This document shows positions 16,641-27,636 of a stretch of DNA of 64,000 bases, in pieces. The stretch spans positions 248,001 through 312,000 of the forward strand of contig JACCET010000005.1 of the NCBI GenBank assembly GCA_013416405.1, written 5' to 3'. Each line of letters begins with the position of its first letter. Within the stretch, counting starts at the first letter, position 1. The notes beneath the pieces were generated by a model. That model ran no database searches. It saw only the letters and a list, made by a program, of their open reading frames with translations, and was not told the origin of the DNA. The position numbers were made by a program, and so were the translations under genes. The DNA is from Alcaligenaceae bacterium. Lineage in GTDB: Bacteria; Pseudomonadota; Gammaproteobacteria; Burkholderiales; Burkholderiaceae_B.

Positions 16641-16984
16641 CATCCAATGAGGTTCCATTTTTCGGGCTTCGGCCATCCGAGAAAATTCGAAACTCGTCAA
16701 TACCAACGCTATCGGTTCCGTACCTGCCCAGCGCTTAGCAGCACAGATATCCAATTGCTATAAATATGGACTGAGTCAATGGCTATGTTATTTTCAACGT
16801 AGGCGTCAATAAGTACCGTGTCATTGTTGATATGACCCGCCGGCTCATCACGTCAACGAAGTAAAATTCCAGCATAAAGTTTGCCAAAAACGCAGACGTT
16901 GCGTGTCGGTACAATGAGTAGATATCGCTGCGCGGTAGCGGCAATCATCGACCTACAACACTCATAGTATTTGCCCCCTTCTTG
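16641..16984. other. Degenerate gap between the AbiE operon and mutS
   Basis: There is no intact gene in this 344-bp stretch. It holds the HigB-like fragment at 16775-16864 and, further right, a TACAAT hexamer at 16910-16915 without a good -35. The mutS ribosome-binding site is weak. Any promoter driving mutS after the insertion must lie here or further upstream in the abiE operon. Confidence 0.5.
16775..16864 (+). pseudogene. Fragment resembling a HigB-type mRNA interferase
   Basis: The frame reads VNGYVIFNVGVNKYRVIVDM and then TRRLITSTK before a stop. The block VIFNVGVNKYRVIV is close to the central beta-strand motif of HigB toxins (VVFNIGGNKYRLIV). The N-terminal half and the C-terminal FVGTHAEYD motif are missing. 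No HigA antitoxin follows. It is probably a relic of an earlier toxin-antitoxin insertion at the same spot. Confidence 0.4.
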
Positions 16985-19606
16985 ATGACGCAATCCGATC
17001 TCTCCAAGCACACCCCCATGATGCAGCAATATTTGCGCCTGAAGGCTGAAGCCGGATCGCATCTGTTGTTCTACCGCATGGGTGACTTCTATGAAATGTT
17101 CTACGAAGACGCCGAGCGCGGCGCGCGTCTGCTGAACCTGACGCTGACCAAGCGGGGTACGTCCAACGGCGTGCCCATCCCCATGGCTGGCGTGCCCTTT
17201 CACGCCATGGAAGGCTATCTGGCCCGCCTGGTAGCCTTGGGTGAATCCATTGCCATTTGCGAGCAGATCGGCGACCCGGCCACCAGCAAGGGTCCGGTCG
17301 AACGCAAGATCATGCGCATCGTCACGCCTGGCACCCTGACCGACGAGGCCCTGCTGCCGGCCAAGGCCGATCGCATGATTGCGGCGGTGTACACGGCACG
17401 CGCCAACCGATCGGAACGCAGCGGTCTGGCCTGGATGAATCTGGCCAGTGGCGAATTCCGGGTGACCGAATGCGCCCCCGATATGCAGGACACCGAGCTG
17501 CATCGTATCGAGCCGGCAGAGCTGCTTTGCGCGGAAAGCCTGCGCATGAATCCAGGCAATGGCATGGCACTGACTGCGCTGCCGGACTGGCACTTTGAAA
17601 CCGACGGCGCGCGCGATGTGCTGCTTCGGCATTTTGCCGTGGATACGCTGGCCGGTTTCGGGCTGACCGATCTGCCGGTAGCCACTTGTGCAGCGGGCGC
17701 CTTGCTGCGCTATGTGAGCCGCACGCAAACACAATCGTTGGCGCATATCCAGACGATACGCACCGACCAGGCGGGCCAATATGTCATACTCGATCCGGTT
17801 ACCCGCAAGAATCTGGAACTGACGGAAACCATTAGTGGTGAGACCAGTCCTACGCTGTTCTCGACCCTGGATCATTGCCTGACCCCCATGGGCAGCCGCT
17901 TGCTGCGTCGCTGGTTGCATCACCCCTTGCGTGATAACGCAACGGTACAGGCGCGCCAGCAGGTGATAAGTGCCTTTTTATCGGCTCCGCCAGGCGGAGA
18001 TACGCTGAACGCCCAGGAACCACTGGATACGCTGCGCCAGATGCTGGACCGCTATCCCGATCTGGAACGTATTGCCACGCGCATCGCCTTGCGCTCGGTG
18101 CGCCCACGTGAGTTGGCCAGCCTGCGCGAGGCACTGGGTTTGCTGCCCGAAATTGCCCGGCACCTGCAGCAGGCTTTTGTCCATCAACCAACATTACATG
18201 CTTATATTCAGAACCTGGGCATAGACCCGGACTTGACCGGGCTTTTGCAACGATCAATAGATCCTGAGCCTGCCATGCTGGTTCGTGAAGGCGGTGTGAT
18301 TGCCGCAGGCTACGACAGCGAGCTAGACGAGTTGCGCCGCCTGGCGAGCGACAGCGGCGAATTTCTGGTCGAGCTGGAAGCACGCGAACGCGCGCGCACC
18401 GGCATCCCTACCTTACGTGTGGAGTTCAACCGCGTTCACGGCTTCTATATTGAAGTATCGCGCGGGCAGGTCGATAAGGTTCCGGCTGAATATCGTCGCC
18501 GACAAACGCTGAAGAATGCGGAACGCTACATCACGCCCGAGCTCAAGACCTGGGAAGATAAGGTGCTGTCGGCCAAGGATCGCAGCCTGAGCCGCGAGAA
18601 ATGGCTGTTTGAGAGTCTGCTGGAGCGGTTGGCGGGCTATGCCGGTGCGCTGTCGCAGTGCGCCACCGCCCTGGCGGAAATCGATGCGCTCGCAGCGCTG
18701 GCCGAACATGCCCAGGCCAATGACTGGATTGCTCCGGTATTGGTCGAAGGCAACGAAATCGTTATTGAAGCCGGACGCCATCCTGTCGTCGAACACAGCA
18801 TAGAGCGATTTACACCCAATGACTGCGAGTTGGGACCACAGCGGCGCATGCTGCTGATTACCGGTCCAAATATGGGCGGTAAATCAACTTATATGCGGCA
18901 GATCGCACTGATTGCCCTGCTGGCACGCGTAGGCAGTTTTGTGCCCGCACGCTCGGCGCGCATAGGGCTGATCGATCGTATATTCACCCGTATCGGTGCG
19001 GCCGATGACCTGGCGGGCGGGCGCTCGACCTTCATGATGGAAATGACCGAGGCCGCCTCGATTCTGTCGGCCAGCACACCACAAAGCCTGGTCCTGATGG
19101 ATGAAATCGGCCGAGGTACATCCACTTATGACGGCTTGGCCCTGGCCTGGTCCATCGCCCATCGCCTGCTTACACACAACCAGGCACTGACTTTATTTGC
19201 CACACATTATTTCGAAATAACGCGTTTGCCGGCCGAGGCAGCCGGCGCGTCCAACGTGCACCTGGCGGCAGCTGAATCTTCGTCCGGCATTGTGTTCCTG
19301 CACGAGGTCCAGGCTGGTCCGGCCAGCCGCAGTTATGGTATTCAGGTCGCGCAGCGGGCGGGCATTCCAGCCGCCGTGATCCGGCACGCCAGCCGGGAGC
19401 TCTCGCGCCTGGAAGCACAAGGCACCCCCACGCCACAGCTTGATCTTTTCTCGGCTGCAACTGATACTGAAGCGGAAACGATGGCAACGGATGGTGTGGA
19501 AACCGCAAAGGCTCTGTACGCCGCCCTGGAGCAGATAGATCCCGATCAGCTCACGCCTCGCGAAGCGCTGGATCTGCTTTATCGTTTGCGCAACGAGCAC
19601 CTTTAA
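16985..19606 (+). CDS. mutS: DNA mismatch repair ATPase MutS
   Basis: This 873-residue protein has the full MutS architecture. The mismatch-reading F-x-E is in [19 protein letters not shown] near residue 36. Connector, lever and clamp domains follow, then the ATPase with Walker [16 protein letters not shown] near residue 624, a Walker B-like [20 protein letters not shown] and the FATHYFE motif. The short C-terminal tail ([18 protein letters not shown]) is the tetramerisation region. The start [16 protein letters not shown] is directly inside the right copy of the 32-bp repeat. Its own upstream region has therefore been replaced by island sequence, which could lower expression and raise mutation rate. 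Confidence 0.97.
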   Translation: MTQSDLSKHTPMMQQYLRLKAEAGSHLLFYRMGDFYEMFYEDAERGARLLNLTLTKRGTSNGVPIPMAGVPFHAMEGYLARLVALGESIAICEQIGDPATSKGPVERKIMRIVTPGTLTDEALLPAKADRMIAAVYTARANRSERSGLAWMNLASGEFRVTECAPDMQDTELHRIEPAELLCAESLRMNPGNGMALTALPDWHFETDGARDVLLRHFAVDTLAGFGLTDLPVATCAAGALLRYVSRTQTQSLAHIQTIRTDQAGQYVILDPVTRKNLELTETISGETSPTLFSTLDHCLTPMGSRLLRRWLHHPLRDNATVQARQQVISAFLSAPPGGDTLNAQEPLDTLRQMLDRYPDLERIATRIALRSVRPRELASLREALGLLPEIARHLQQAFVHQPTLHAYIQNLGIDPDLTGLLQRSIDPEPAMLVREGGVIAAGYDSELDELRRLASDSGEFLVELEARERARTGIPTLRVEFNRVHGFYIEVSRGQVDKVPAEYRRRQTLKNAERYITPELKTWEDKVLSAKDRSLSREKWLFESLLERLAGYAGALSQCATALAEIDALAALAEHAQANDWIAPVLVEGNEIVIEAGRHPVVEHSIERFTPNDCELGPQRRMLLITGPNMGGKSTYMRQIALIALLARVGSFVPARSARIGLIDRIFTRIGAADDLAGGRSTFMMEMTEAASILSASTPQSLVLMDEIGRGTSTYDGLALAWSIAHRLLTHNQALTLFATHYFEITRLPAEAAGASNVHLAAAESSSGIVFLHEVQAGPASRSYGIQVAQRAGIPAAVIRHASRELSRLEAQGTPTPQLDLFSAATDTEAETMATDGVETAKALYAALEQIDPDQLTPREALDLLYRLRNEHL
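16995..17026 (+). repeat. Right 32-bp direct repeat (attR-like), codons 4-14 of mutS
   Basis: CCGATCTCTCCAAGCACACC followed by CCCATGATGCAG matches the left copy at 14461-14492 at 27 of 32 positions. Most differences are synonymous in the mutS frame. That indicates a homologous mutS sequence from a related strain rather than a random repeat. Confidence 0.75.
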
Positions 19607-19735
19607 TCGCGGCAGCGGTGGTATATACGCCCAGCAATATATGCACATAAGCGATATAGAAATAATAATCTAGTCGTTCGTGCTGGAGGTCAGGCTACAT
19701 AGAATGGTCATGAACTTATTGATTATGAGCACGCT

Positions 19736-21541
19736 ATGCTGGCCCCATCTTATCTGCCTGAATCCAAACAACTGCTGGTCACCGAGCTGGCCGACGGCCT
19801 GGAATCCAACGCCTTAAGTTGGCTATCCGGCTATTTTGCGGGCGTCGCCCAAGGCCGCCAATTAGGCACAAGGCCTGCTGTCGCCAGCCCACCCCTCATC
19901 GCTGCCGTTGCCGAGACAAGCACCGCACAACAACTGACTGTACTGTATGGCAGCCAAACCGGTAACGCCAAGCGTGTGGCGGAATCATTGTCAGAGCAGG
20001 CGCAAAGCCAGGGGCTGAATACCCGCCTGGTCCGGGCCGACCGCTACACCACGCGCGAGCTCAAGGACGAGCAGCTGTTGTATGTGGTCATCAGCACGCA
20101 AGGCGATGGCGATCCGCCGGATGACGCATTGGCATTTGTGGAATTTCTGAACGGCCGGCGCGCACCCAAGCTGCCAAAATTGAAATATGCCGTACTGGGG
20201 CTGGGCGATTCCAGCTATCCCATGTTCTGCGGTATTGCCCAGCGCATAGACACTCGCTTACAGGAACTGGGTGCAACGCGCCTGCACGAAACCGGCACAG
20301 CAGACCTGGACATAGAAACCATCGCCGTGCCCTGGCAGGACGCGGCCATTCAAGAGGCCCGCAAGGCGCTCAAGCAGCCCGAGATTCCTAGTGCCAGCGT
20401 CACCACACTGCATCCAAAAACAGGCACAGCCACCCGCGACAAGCCCTTACTTGCAGAGCTGCTGCTGAATCAGCCCATCACTGGCCGTAGCAGCGATAAG
20501 GATATTCGTCATCTGGAGATTTCCCTGGAAGGCAGCGGGCTGAGCTATCAGCCAGGTGACGCGCTGGGCGTATGGCCGGTTCAGTCCGCCGCCCTGGTCG
20601 ACCAGGTGCTGGACATTCTGAATCTGTCTCCTGACGAAATCCTGACCATCGGCAACGCCACACACAGCGTCAAGGAATGGCTGGGCCGCCATCGCGAAAT
20701 CACTCAGTTGACCAAGCCATTTCTGGTTGCGCATGCAGCACTGGCGCAGAACGATGAACTGACATCCTTGCTGCAACCCGAAGCCTCGGACGAGTTTCGC
20801 ACACTGCTCGCCACGCGACAGCTGGTCGACATACTGAAGGCCTACCCCGCCAGCTGGACGGCACAAGGTTTGATCAAGGCCTTGCGCCCGCTCACACCTC
20901 GCATGTATTCCATCGCTTCGAGCCAGACCGTGGTCGACGAGGAAGTCCATTTGACGCTGGCCAATGTAGCTTACGAATATGAGGGCGAAGCACGCTGGGG
21001 CGTCACCTCGCATTTCCTGTCGAGTCTGAATGAGGGTGAGCAGCTGCCTATTTTCATCGAAGAGAATCAACGCTTTCGCCTGCCTGCGGACGGCTCACGC
21101 GATGTCATCATGATAGGACCCGGCACCGGTATTGCTCCATTTCGCGCCTTTGTGCAGGAGCGCAGCGCCACTAGCACCAGCGGGCGCAACTGGCTTTTCT
21201 TTGGCAACCCGTATTTTTCATCGGACTTTCTGTATCAGACTGAATGGCAGCAAGCCCTTGCGGACGGTAACTTGCATCGCCTGGATCTGGCTTTCTCGCG
21301 GGATCAGGCACACAAGATTTACGTACAGGACAAACTACGCGAACATGCCAGTGATCTCTTCGACTGGATTCAAAGCGGCGCCCATATCTACGTATGCGGC
21401 GATGCCACGCACATGGCCAAAGACGTGCATCAGGCCTTGCTGGATATTGCACAACAGGAAGGCGGACTGGATGCGGCCCAAGCCAAGGAATGGCTGGACG
21501 AACTGGCTGCCCAGGGCCGCTACGCCCGCGACGTTTATTGA
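19736..21541 (+). CDS. cysJ: Sulfite reductase (NADPH) flavoprotein alpha subunit CysJ
   Basis: This 601-residue diflavin reductase has an N-terminal FMN (flavodoxin) domain with [17 protein letters not shown] near residue 70 and [13 protein letters not shown]. The FAD-binding domain has RMYSIASSQ near 389, and the NADPH domain has [13 protein letters not shown] near 460. The C-terminal YARDVY is the usual aromatic end. It passes electrons from NADPH to the CysI hemoprotein for six-electron reduction of sulfite to sulfide. CysI starts 11 bp after its stop and cysG follows, so the reductase and its siroheme cofactor are made together. Confidence 0.95.
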   Translation: MLAPSYLPESKQLLVTELADGLESNALSWLSGYFAGVAQGRQLGTRPAVASPPLIAAVAETSTAQQLTVLYGSQTGNAKRVAESLSEQAQSQGLNTRLVRADRYTTRELKDEQLLYVVISTQGDGDPPDDALAFVEFLNGRRAPKLPKLKYAVLGLGDSSYPMFCGIAQRIDTRLQELGATRLHETGTADLDIETIAVPWQDAAIQEARKALKQPEIPSASVTTLHPKTGTATRDKPLLAELLLNQPITGRSSDKDIRHLEISLEGSGLSYQPGDALGVWPVQSAALVDQVLDILNLSPDEILTIGNATHSVKEWLGRHREITQLTKPFLVAHAALAQNDELTSLLQPEASDEFRTLLATRQLVDILKAYPASWTAQGLIKALRPLTPRMYSIASSQTVVDEEVHLTLANVAYEYEGEARWGVTSHFLSSLNEGEQLPIFIEENQRFRLPADGSRDVIMIGPGTGIAPFRAFVQERSATSTSGRNWLFFGNPYFSSDFLYQTEWQQALADGNLHRLDLAFSRDQAHKIYVQDKLREHASDLFDWIQSGAHIYVCGDATHMAKDVHQALLDIAQQEGGLDAAQAKEWLDELAAQGRYARDVY

Positions 21542-21552
21542 TCAGGATAGTC

Positions 21553-23256
21553 ATGAGCAACACCACCCTTACCCACCTTGAGCAAATCAAAGCAAACAGC
21601 CGACACTTGCGCGGCACCATAGAAGAAGGGCTGAACGACCCGGTTACTGGCGCCATCAGCGACGACGACAACAAACTGCTGAAATTTCACGGTAGTTATC
21701 AGCAAGATGACCGCGACATTCGAGATGAACGTCGCAAACAAAAGCTTGAACCCGCCTATTCATTCATGATCAGGGCCCGCCTGCCTGGCGGCGTGGTCAC
21801 TCCCGACCAGTGGCTGGTATTCGACGATATTGCAAGCACCTATGCCGGACGTGGTCTGCGTATCACCACACGGCAAACCTTCCAATGGCATGGGGTAATC
21901 AAACGCGATCTGAAGCCCACCATGCAGGCCATCAACAAAGCCATGGCCACCACCATCGCCGCCTGCGGCGACGTCAATCGCCAGGTGGTCAGTTCGGTCA
22001 ACCCGCTGCTGTCCAGCCAGCATCAACTGGTTCAGGACTGGGCCCAAAAGCTGTCCGACCATTTTATTCCGCGAACCCGGGCCTATCATGAGATCTGGCT
22101 TGATGGCGAAAAAATCACCGATGAACCCGAGGTGGAGCCTATTTACGGCGACCTTTATCTGCCACGCAAGTTCAAGATCGGCATTGCCATCCCGCCCACC
22201 AACGACATTGACGTATTCGCACAAGACCTGGGCCTGATCGCCATCATAGAAAACGACGTGTTGCTGGGTTTCAATGTGGCTATCGGCGGCGGCATGGGTG
22301 CCACCCACGGCGACGACACCACTTATCCAAGACTAGGCAGCCTGATTGGCTTTGTAGAACCCGAACAGCTGATTGCCATTGCTGAAGGCGTGGTGACTTT
22401 GCAGCGCGACCATGGCAATCGCCAGGAACGCCAGCATGCACGCCTGAAGTACACCATAGATAATCACGGCCTCGACTGGTTCAAGGATCAGCTGGAAGCA
22501 CGTACCGGCATCACCCTGCTGCCTGTGCGCAGCTATCAATTCGATCAGAATGGTGACCGCTACGGTTGGGAGCAAGGTGAAGACGGGCAATGGCATCTGG
22601 GCCTGTATATTGAATCCGGACGACTGTGGGATGAAGGCGGGCTGCAACTGCAGACCGGGATACGCGAAATTGCCAGGATTCATAAAGGCGAATTCCGCAT
22701 GACCTGCAACCAGAATCTGGTCATATCCAACGTCAAGGCCAAGGATCGCAACAAGATAGACAAGCTAGTTGTCCAATATGGCCTGGATGGCTATAAGCAA
22801 CAAAGTGGAATACGCCGCCACAGTATCGCTTGCGTAGCGTTGCCCACCTGTGGCCTGGCCATGGCGGAAAGCGAACGCTACCTGCCCGAGCTGCTGCCCA
22901 AACTGGAAGCCTTGCTGGATCAGCACGGCCTGGCCAACGAGCCTATTGTGCTACGCCTGTCAGGTTGCCCGAATGGCTGTTCACGCCCCTATCTTGGCGA
23001 GATCGCGCTGGTGGGTCGTGCACCGGGCCGCTACGATCTGCGCCTGGGTGCCAACTACACCGGTGAAAGGCTGAACGTCACCTATCGCCAGAATATCGAC
23101 GAAGCCGAAATACTCAATACCCTGGATAGCCTGTTCGGAGCCTATGCCCTTGAGCGTCAGCACAACGAGAAATTCGGCGATTTCCTGGTACGCAGCAAGG
23201 CGATTCCGGCCCCGACGCAAAAACTGATACCTATTGTCCTGGCCGCAGTGGTATAA
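21553..23256 (+). CDS. cysI: Sulfite reductase hemoprotein beta subunit CysI
   Basis: The length is 567 residues, starting [20 protein letters not shown]. The upstream in-frame extension to 21394 overlaps cysJ and is not used. The siroheme/4Fe-4S ligands are visible as [19 protein letters not shown] (C-x5-C near 426-432) and [12 protein letters not shown] (C-x3-C near 472-476). The substrate-binding arginine regions [16 protein letters not shown] and HYGDD-like segments are also present. The protein reduces sulfite to sulfide in the cytoplasm using electrons from CysJ. A 10-bp GC hairpin separates it from cysG. Confidence 0.95.
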   Translation: MSNTTLTHLEQIKANSRHLRGTIEEGLNDPVTGAISDDDNKLLKFHGSYQQDDRDIRDERRKQKLEPAYSFMIRARLPGGVVTPDQWLVFDDIASTYAGRGLRITTRQTFQWHGVIKRDLKPTMQAINKAMATTIAACGDVNRQVVSSVNPLLSSQHQLVQDWAQKLSDHFIPRTRAYHEIWLDGEKITDEPEVEPIYGDLYLPRKFKIGIAIPPTNDIDVFAQDLGLIAIIENDVLLGFNVAIGGGMGATHGDDTTYPRLGSLIGFVEPEQLIAIAEGVVTLQRDHGNRQERQHARLKYTIDNHGLDWFKDQLEARTGITLLPVRSYQFDQNGDRYGWEQGEDGQWHLGLYIESGRLWDEGGLQLQTGIREIARIHKGEFRMTCNQNLVISNVKAKDRNKIDKLVVQYGLDGYKQQSGIRRHSIACVALPTCGLAMAESERYLPELLPKLEALLDQHGLANEPIVLRLSGCPNGCSRPYLGEIALVGRAPGRYDLRLGANYTGERLNVTYRQNIDEAEILNTLDSLFGAYALERQHNEKFGDFLVRSKAIPAPTQKLIPIVLAAVV

Positions 23257-23263
23257 CCTTTCT

Positions 23264-23286
23264 CCGGCCGGCATTTTGCCGGCCGG
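23264..23286 (+). promoter_or_regulatory. GC-rich hairpin between cysI and cysG
   Basis: CCGGCCGGCA at 23264-23273 pairs perfectly with 23277-23286 around a TTT loop. There is no T-run after it. It is probably an mRNA stabiliser or a weak attenuator between the reductase and the siroheme synthase gene. Confidence 0.5.
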
Positions 23287-23333
23287 GTCGCCTTCGATAG
23301 CAAATCAGGCACAGACAGACCCCATCATCCTCT

Positions 23334-24731
23334 ATGCGATTATTTCCCCTTTTTGCCGACCTGAGTGGGCGGCGCGTTCTGGTTGTAGGCGGCGGCGCAG
23401 TAGCCGAACGCAAAGTAAAAAGCCTGCTGACCTCGGGTGCCCTGGTCACGGTCGGCACCCCACAAGCCACCGATGCGCTGGAGCAATTGCAGGCACAAAA
23501 TCGTATCCAGCGATTGCATGGGCACTTCCATCCCGATTGGCTGGCTGATCTATGGCTGGTGGTTGCCGCCACTGATGATAGAGAGCTGAATCGTCGGATT
23601 GCCGAACTGGCCGATGCACAAAGACTCTTCATCAATGTGGTCGACGACCCCGAACTGTCTTCATTCCAGGTTCCTTCCATTGTCGATCGCTCACCGTTGA
23701 CCATTGCCATATCGTCGGCCGGCAGCGCACCGGTACTTGCACGCCGTGTACGCGAACGCATAGAAACCCTGTTTGACCACACGTTGGGCTCGTTGGCGAC
23801 ATTGGCCGCCAAGTACCGCCCCGCCATACGTCAGGCTCGCCCCGAACTGCGCCCACGCCGTGAATTCTATGATTGGCTGCTGGATGGCCCGGTGGCGGCC
23901 GCACTGCGCCGACAGCAACCGGAGCAGGCCGCGCAACTGCTGGAGCAAGCGCTGGAGCAACCACAAGTCACTGTCAGCGGCAAAGTATTGCTGGTGGGAG
24001 CGGGCCCTGGCGATCCCGGGCTGCTTACCCTGAAGGCGCTACGTGCGCTGAATGAAGCAGACGTCATTTTGTACGACCGCCTGGTCGACGCCTCCATATT
24101 GGAATTGGCTCGTCGTGACGCCGAGCAGATTGCGGTAGGAAAAATTCCCGGCGAAGATCACAATGCCACGCAAGCCAGAATACACGCGCTCATGCTGGAA
24201 CGCGCCCAGCAAGGGCAACTAGTGGTTCGCCTGAAGGGCGGAGACGCCTTTGTATTTGGACGCGGCGGAGAAGAACTGGAGTTTCTACGCCAGCACCGGG
24301 TACCGTACGAAGTGGTACCCGGCATTACTGCGGCGCTAGCCTGCGCTGCTTACGCAGGCATTCCCCTGACACACCGTGATCACGCGCAATCGGTCCGGCT
24401 GATCACCGCCCATTGCCGTCAGGACACCATGCTTGAAGATTGGCCCGCGTTGGCGCAGCCTCATCAGACACTGGCCTTTTACATGGGGGTCAGTCAGGTG
24501 GATTGGGTAGCCAGGCAGTTAATGGACCATGGCCGCTCGGGGGACACCCCATTTGCCATCATTGAAAATGGCACCCGTGAATCGCAGCGCGTGCTGCATG
24601 GCCTGTTGAAAGATATGGCGCAGTTGGCGCGCCAGCACGAAATCAAGGCGCCGTCGTTGCTGCTGATTGGTGAAGTCACAGCACTTGCCCCCACGCTGGA
24701 GTGGTTCGGCGCCAGCATTCCTGGCCACTGA
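23334..24731 (+). CDS. cysG: Siroheme synthase CysG (trifunctional)
   Basis: The length is 465 residues. The N-terminal precorrin-2 dehydrogenase/ferrochelatase module has the NAD motif [14 protein letters not shown] near residue 15 and [19 protein letters not shown]. From about residue 219 a SUMT uroporphyrinogen-III methyltransferase follows, with [40 protein letters not shown] and MGVSQ. It converts uroporphyrinogen III to siroheme, the cofactor of CysI just upstream. A shared hairpin terminator separates it from the convergent bamC. Confidence 0.95.
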   Translation: MRLFPLFADLSGRRVLVVGGGAVAERKVKSLLTSGALVTVGTPQATDALEQLQAQNRIQRLHGHFHPDWLADLWLVVAATDDRELNRRIAELADAQRLFINVVDDPELSSFQVPSIVDRSPLTIAISSAGSAPVLARRVRERIETLFDHTLGSLATLAAKYRPAIRQARPELRPRREFYDWLLDGPVAAALRRQQPEQAAQLLEQALEQPQVTVSGKVLLVGAGPGDPGLLTLKALRALNEADVILYDRLVDASILELARRDAEQIAVGKIPGEDHNATQARIHALMLERAQQGQLVVRLKGGDAFVFGRGGEELEFLRQHRVPYEVVPGITAALACAAYAGIPLTHRDHAQSVRLITAHCRQDTMLEDWPALAQPHQTLAFYMGVSQVDWVARQLMDHGRSGDTPFAIIENGTRESQRVLHGLLKDMAQLARQHEIKAPSLLLIGEVTALAPTLEWFGASIPGH

Positions 24732-24735
24732 AACC

Positions 24736-24770
24736 GGCCAACACTAAAAACTGCTTATTCAGTGTTGGCC
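24736..24770. terminator. Hairpin terminator between convergent cysG and bamC
   Basis: GGCCAACACT at 24736-24745 pairs with AGTGTTGGCC at 24761-24770. The 15-nt loop contains an A-run. Its position between two stop codons on opposite strands fits a bidirectional terminator, though the tails are not T-rich. Confidence 0.55.
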
Positions 24771-24781
24771 AGCTTCATGGA

Positions 24782-25918
24782 CTAGTTCATGTGCGACACC
24801 AGCACTGTAATGATGCGGCGTGCTGTATCAGTGTCTTGCACCTGGCCGTTCTGATCAAGTACGGTCACGAGCGAACTGGAACCTTGATCGGCCACATGTA
24901 TCCGATAAGGAACCGCTTCGGCAGTATTACGTGAACCGAACAGGCGACCCATGAAGTTCTGCTGCTCGATTTTCTCGCCAGTATCGCTGTCCAGGTAGCG
25001 AATGAAGTAGTCGCCCGAGGAACGGTTACGGTCTTCAAGGGAGAAGCCCGCCGAATCAATCGCCACGCCAACACGACGCCATGCCCGATCAAAGGATTCG
25101 GCCAGCGTCAGGGAAGCCTGGCCTTCGGCGGCCTGTATGACTTGAGGCTGTCCGGCGGTGCGTTCGGCCTGAGCGACCATGGCGCTGGCGTTACGCACGT
25201 CGGTGCCCAGATAAACCATTAGGCGCGCCAACATGGCGGCATTCAGGCCGGGATCTTCCTCGCCCATGGCCCACTTGAACGAAGAGGCTACGTCGCCGCT
25301 GCCGCTTCCACCAACGGCCGTTTCAACCATGTGGTCGTGGCTGATATAGACCTCGGTGGTGCCGTTGACCCGTTCAAGCCGCGTACGGAAACGCTCGCGT
25401 TCTCCGCTGTCGTAGACGGACTCGATGATGGAGCCCAAGGCGTTGCGTATCCAGCCTTCGGGAATCTTGGCCCGGTTCTCGGCCCAATCGGTTTCCATAA
25501 GGCCTGCTCGCGGATCTTGCGAGTGGATGGTGAAGCCCTGCTCACCCCAGAATTCGACTATCTTGGGATAGACGTCTTCGGCCTTCTGATCAACCACCAG
25601 CCAGCGCAGATCACCGTCGCGCATGACCTGTATGCCACCCGTCTGGGGTAGTATTTTCTCGCTCGCGCTGGTGTTCTGTTCCAGCTGCTGATTCTGAGCA
25701 TATTCGCTGAACGTCGTCGTGCCCTCGGGGGCGCGATAACGGGCATCACGATTTGCTTGGGTCAGGTCAGGTGGAATGCTGAGCGGATCGCCGGCAACCG
25801 TACTTTTATAGTCGACAGCCTCTTCGGTGCCCAGCGCCTGATTCAGGGTGGAGCAGCCTGACAGCATCAGCATGCCCAGGCTCAGCGTGACGCCGATGCA
25901 ACGTTTATTCATACGCAT
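24782..25918 (-). CDS. bamC: Outer membrane protein assembly factor BamC (NlpB/DapX-like lipoprotein)
   Basis: This 378-residue lipoprotein has a signal with lipobox LMLSGC (acylated cysteine near 22). The N-terminal unstructured BamC segment includes EAVDYKSTVAGDPLSIPPDL, the part that contacts BamD. Two helix-grip domains follow, the first around WLVVDQKAEDVYPKIVEFW and the second around SLTLAESFDRAWRRVGVAID. It belongs to the beta-barrel assembly complex of the outer membrane. It starts 12 bp downstream of dapA, the same order as E. coli dapA-nlpB. Of two in-frame ATGs (25918, 25912) I took the first. Confidence 0.9.
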   Translation of the reverse strand: MRMNKRCIGVTLSLGMLMLSGCSTLNQALGTEEAVDYKSTVAGDPLSIPPDLTQANRDARYRAPEGTTTFSEYAQNQQLEQNTSASEKILPQTGGIQVMRDGDLRWLVVDQKAEDVYPKIVEFWGEQGFTIHSQDPRAGLMETDWAENRAKIPEGWIRNALGSIIESVYDSGERERFRTRLERVNGTTEVYISHDHMVETAVGGSGSGDVASSFKWAMGEEDPGLNAAMLARLMVYLGTDVRNASAMVAQAERTAGQPQVIQAAEGQASLTLAESFDRAWRRVGVAIDSAGFSLEDRNRSSGDYFIRYLDSDTGEKIEQQNFMGRLFGSRNTAEAVPYRIHVADQGSSSLVTVLDQNGQVQDTDTARRIITVLVSHMN

Positions 25919-25929
25919 ATTAATCATTT

Positions 25930-26835
25930 TCAGAGTAAGCCAGCTTCTTTCAGTGAAGCGCGCACCAAGCCATGATGCTGCTCGTGCAAGGCGGTTAACG
26001 GTAAGCGATAGCCCAGCTGGGTAAGGCCCATTTCTGCTACGGCCCACTTGACGGGTATGGGGTTGGACTCGATAAACAGCACTTTGTTCAAGGTAGCCAG
26101 ACGTGCATTGAGCTGACGCGCCAGCACGGCATTGCCCTGTACCGCAGCCATGCACATCTCGTGCATGAGTCGCGGGGCGACGTTCGCGGTGACAGAGATG
26201 TTGCCTTGTCCGCCCAGAAGCATCAGGGCGATGGCTGTGGCGTCATCGCCACTGAATACCTGGAATCCGGCCGGAACATCTCGCAGCAGCAATGCAGCGC
26301 GACCGATATCGCCGGTGGCGTCCTTGATGCCGATGATGCCGGGCACCTGAGCCAAACGCAGTATGGTGTCGTTGCTCATGTCAGCGACAGTACGGCCCGG
26401 TACGTTATACAGGATGGCAGGCAGGTCGACCGCTTCGGAAATGGCCTTGAAGTGCTGGTACAGCCCTTCCTGCGTAGGCTTGTTGTAGTAAGGAACCACA
26501 GACAGCCCTGCCTGCGCGCCCACGTCTTTGGCGTGCTGCGAAAGTTCGATGGCTTCTGACGTGGAGTTACCACCGATGCCGGCTACGACGGGCAGCCTTC
26601 CGGCGGAATGCTCGACCGCAATCTGGATGAGCTCGACATGTTCTTCGACGCTGACAGTGGGGGACTCGCCCGATGTGCCGACCACGACCAACCCGTCGGT
26701 ACCCTGCCCTATATGCCAGTCGATCAACTTTCGATAGGCATCGAAGTCAAGGCTGCCATCAGGCAGCATAGGCGTAATTAGGGCTACCAGGCTGCCCTGG
26801 AATGTAGGAATCGCAGAATCCGTGCTTGTTGCCAT
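25930..26835 (-). CDS. dapA: 4-Hydroxy-tetrahydrodipicolinate synthase DapA
   Basis: This 301-residue TIM-barrel aldolase has the [17 protein letters not shown] pyruvate/semialdehyde-binding loop near residue 53. The catalytic tyrosine is in [17 protein letters not shown], and the Schiff-base lysine is in [16 protein letters not shown]. It condenses pyruvate with aspartate semialdehyde in lysine and diaminopimelate synthesis. The C-terminal domain is complete. It is co-transcribed with bamC immediately downstream. Confidence 0.95.
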   Translation of the reverse strand: MATSTDSAIPTFQGSLVALITPMLPDGSLDFDAYRKLIDWHIGQGTDGLVVVGTSGESPTVSVEEHVELIQIAVEHSAGRLPVVAGIGGNSTSEAIELSQHAKDVGAQAGLSVVPYYNKPTQEGLYQHFKAISEAVDLPAILYNVPGRTVADMSNDTILRLAQVPGIIGIKDATGDIGRAALLLRDVPAGFQVFSGDDATAIALMLLGGQGNISVTANVAPRLMHEMCMAAVQGNAVLARQLNARLATLNKVLFIESNPIPVKWAVAEMGLTQLGYRLPLTALHEQHHGLVRASLKEAGLL

Positions 26836-26910
26836 GATGAGAATGATCTCCTAGAACTCACCGTAAACGGGAACTTATCAACCCACAAGTTTACCGGATT
26901 AGCGGGCACA

Positions 26911-27561
26911 TTATAAAAACCAGCCAACAATTAACTGGCCAAAAGCCAATATGGGGCCCAGCACTACCCACAGCACGCCCGTCAGCATTAAAACTATCAG
27001 TATCAGCAGGCCATAAGGTTCAATTCGTGAAAACTGCCAGGCCATGCGGCTGGGCAGCAAACTGAACACAATTCGCCCACCATCCAGCGGCGGCAACGGC
27101 ACCAGGTTCAGCGCCATCAGAATCAGGTTGACCTGTATGCCTGCGATGGTCATCTGCACCCAAAAATCACCCTGGTTCGCGCCTGTTTCGGCCAACAAAC
27201 GCAGGCCCAGGGCCCAGATTATGGCCATGACCAGGTTAGAGGCCGGCCCCGCCAGCGCTACCCACAACATATCGCGCTTGGGGCGGCGCAAGCGGCCCCA
27301 GTCGACCGGCACGGGCTTGGCCCAGCCAAACAGCAGACCACCCCCGCCCAACAACTTGGTACTGAACAGGAGCACCAGTGGCACGATAATGGTGCCCACC
27401 GGATCAATATGACGTATGGGATTCAGGCTGATGCGCCCCGCCTGCCAGGCGGTGGGATCGCCGAACATTCGCGCCACATAGCCGTGTGCAGCCTCGTGCA
27501 GGGTAATGCCAAAGAGCACAGGAAGAGCATAAACCGTTATCGTTTGTATCAACGCATCCAT
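26911..27561 (-). CDS. Site-2 protease family (M50) membrane metallopeptidase
   Basis: This 216-residue membrane protein has the zinc-binding HEAAHGYVARMFGDP motif near residue 22 and the third-ligand region NLVPLPPLDGGRIVFSLLP near residue 157. Four to six membrane segments are visible. Small rhomboid-sized M50 proteins of this group lack PDZ domains, and their substrates are mostly unknown. It lies 75 bp upstream of dapA on the same strand and downstream of the YrdC-type gene, a conserved betaproteobacterial neighbourhood as far as I recall. Confidence 0.88.
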   Translation of the reverse strand: MDALIQTITVYALPVLFGITLHEAAHGYVARMFGDPTAWQAGRISLNPIRHIDPVGTIIVPLVLLFSTKLLGGGGLLFGWAKPVPVDWGRLRRPKRDMLWVALAGPASNLVMAIIWALGLRLLAETGANQGDFWVQMTIAGIQVNLILMALNLVPLPPLDGGRIVFSLLPSRMAWQFSRIEPYGLLILIVLMLTGVLWVVLGPILAFGQLIVGWFL

Positions 27562-27636
27562 AAATATCCGGGAAGAATGGCTGGCTGCCGGTGATGCCGG
27601 GCAGATCCAAAATGAGCGCGCCTGGAAATCAGAGTA

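Larger units (their letters stand above)
14461..17026. mobile_element. Putative 2.5-kb defence island inserted at the mutS start (AbiE module)
   Basis: The segment lies between two 32-bp copies of the mutS 5' end. It contains an AbiEi/AbiEii toxin-antitoxin operon, a truncated third gene and a HigB-like fragment. No intact integrase or transposase is present, so the element is either a decayed remnant or a non-autonomous one mobilised in trans. Because mutS downstream is complete, insertion replaced its 5' end and upstream region rather than destroying it. The right end must therefore now provide the promoter for mutS. Confidence 0.55.

Noticed and set aside
16853-17923. 356-codon open frame on the minus strand inside mutS
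   Set aside because: It is antisense to a fully conserved MutS sequence and has no recognisable motif. Long shadow frames are common at this GC content.
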